Assembly (NCBI GenBank): GCA_020048795.1
Contig: JAIFMA010000238.1
Coordinates: forward strand, 1-5,722
Reading direction: 5' to 3'
DNA: 5,722 bases
From: Rhodoferax sp.
GTDB taxonomy: Bacteria; Pseudomonadota; Gammaproteobacteria; Burkholderiales; Burkholderiaceae_C
The position numbers and the translations under genes are program-made. Shown here in pieces: positions 5,320 to 5,722 of this stretch. Every line of letters begins with the position of its first letter. The first letter of the stretch is position 1. Under the pieces are notes generated by a model. The model worked only from the letters and a program-made list of their open reading frames with translations, made no database searches and was not told the DNA's origin.

Positions 5320-5722
5320 GTGTTTCAAGGGGCTTCCTCATTAAGTCTGGATGCAAAAGGTCGCATGTCCATGCCGACCCGGCATCGTGACGTTCTGAGT
5401 GCCACGGCCAATGGGCAGCTCACCATCACCAAGCACCCGCACGGCTGCTTGATGCTGTTTGCCCGCCCGGAGTGGGAAAAGTTTCGTGAACGTATTGGCA
5501 GCCTGCCGATGTCGGCTCAGTGGTGGAAGCGGATCTTTCTGGGCAACGCCATGGATGTTGAGTTGGACAACACCGGACGTGTGCTGATATCGCCCGAACT
5601 GCGGGCGGCAGCGGGCATTACCAAAGATGCAGTGTTGTTGGGCATGGGCAGCTATTTTGAGCTGTGGGACCAGGCTACCTACACGGCGCAGGAAACCCAG
5701 GCCATGCAGGGCGACATGCCCG
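5320..5722 (+). CDS. mraZ: Transcriptional regulator MraZ, 3' end outside the window
   Basis: MraZ is the first gene of the dcw cluster and encodes a ring-forming DNA-binding protein that represses its own operon in E. coli. From GTG 5320, 134 codons are visible out of the usual 140-150 or so. Two SpoVT/AbrB-like halves are present, each with the DxxGR signature: LDAKGRMSMP (D11 to R15) and LDNTGRVLIS (D83 to R87). Between them lie RPEWEKFRERI and the WWKRIFLGNA segment, and after them GSYFELWD, all typical of the family. The gene has its own upstream region with four candidate MraZ boxes and is separated by 266 bp from hslU, suggesting independent transcription. rsmH and ftsL would be expected next, beyond the window. 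No defects are seen. Confidence 0.95.
   Translation, partial: MFQGASSLSLDAKGRMSMPTRHRDVLSATANGQLTITKHPHGCLMLFARPEWEKFRERIGSLPMSAQWWKRIFLGNAMDVELDNTGRVLISPELRAAAGITKDAVLLGMGSYFELWDQATYTAQETQAMQGDMP

Noticed and set aside
5196..5390. A 64-codon + strand frame across the mraZ upstream region
   Set aside because: It covers the operator repeats and runs out of frame into mraZ, with no family resemblance.

Overview
The window looks like a chromosomal segment of a GC-rich betaproteobacterium, most likely Burkholderiales and Comamonadaceae-like (Rhodoferax/Polaromonas type). This rests on the protein sequences: a DksA with a long Ala/Lys/Pro tail and only one zinc-finger cysteine, a large STAS protein beside hslVU, and an HslV with a short six-residue propeptide. 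The genus is an inference from remembered family features, not from a search.

Layout, all on the + strand: the 3' end of a G3E-family (CobW/COG0523) GTPase (1-264); the dksA locus (411-1350), which is split between two frames; a 566-residue STAS-domain protein (1390-3090); the peptidase hslV (3105-3650) and its unfoldase hslU (3722-5053); a 266-bp intergenic region with repeats; and the start of mraZ, first gene of the division and cell wall (dcw) cluster, cut by the window edge. Spacers of 39, 14 and 71 bp between dksA, the STAS gene, hslV and hslU suggest one transcription unit. No tRNA, rRNA, CRISPR array or mobile element was seen, and nothing convincing is encoded on the - strand.

The genes are mostly housekeeping: DksA adjusts RNA polymerase to starvation signals, HslUV is an ATP-dependent protease, and MraZ is the repressor-like regulator of the dcw cluster. 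The STAS protein has no assigned role.

Two signals stand out. First, dksA appears to have lost an internal piece of 3n+2 nt at about 984. The tail reads in one frame to Trp-Lys, and the core resumes one base later in another frame at Tyr-Met-Asn, exactly where E. coli DksA residues 31-33 lie. Second, four AGTG boxes at exact 10-bp spacing lie upstream of mraZ (5234-5273), matching the type of operator MraZ binds. The last two overlap an imperfect hairpin. I see no clearly new multi-gene system here.
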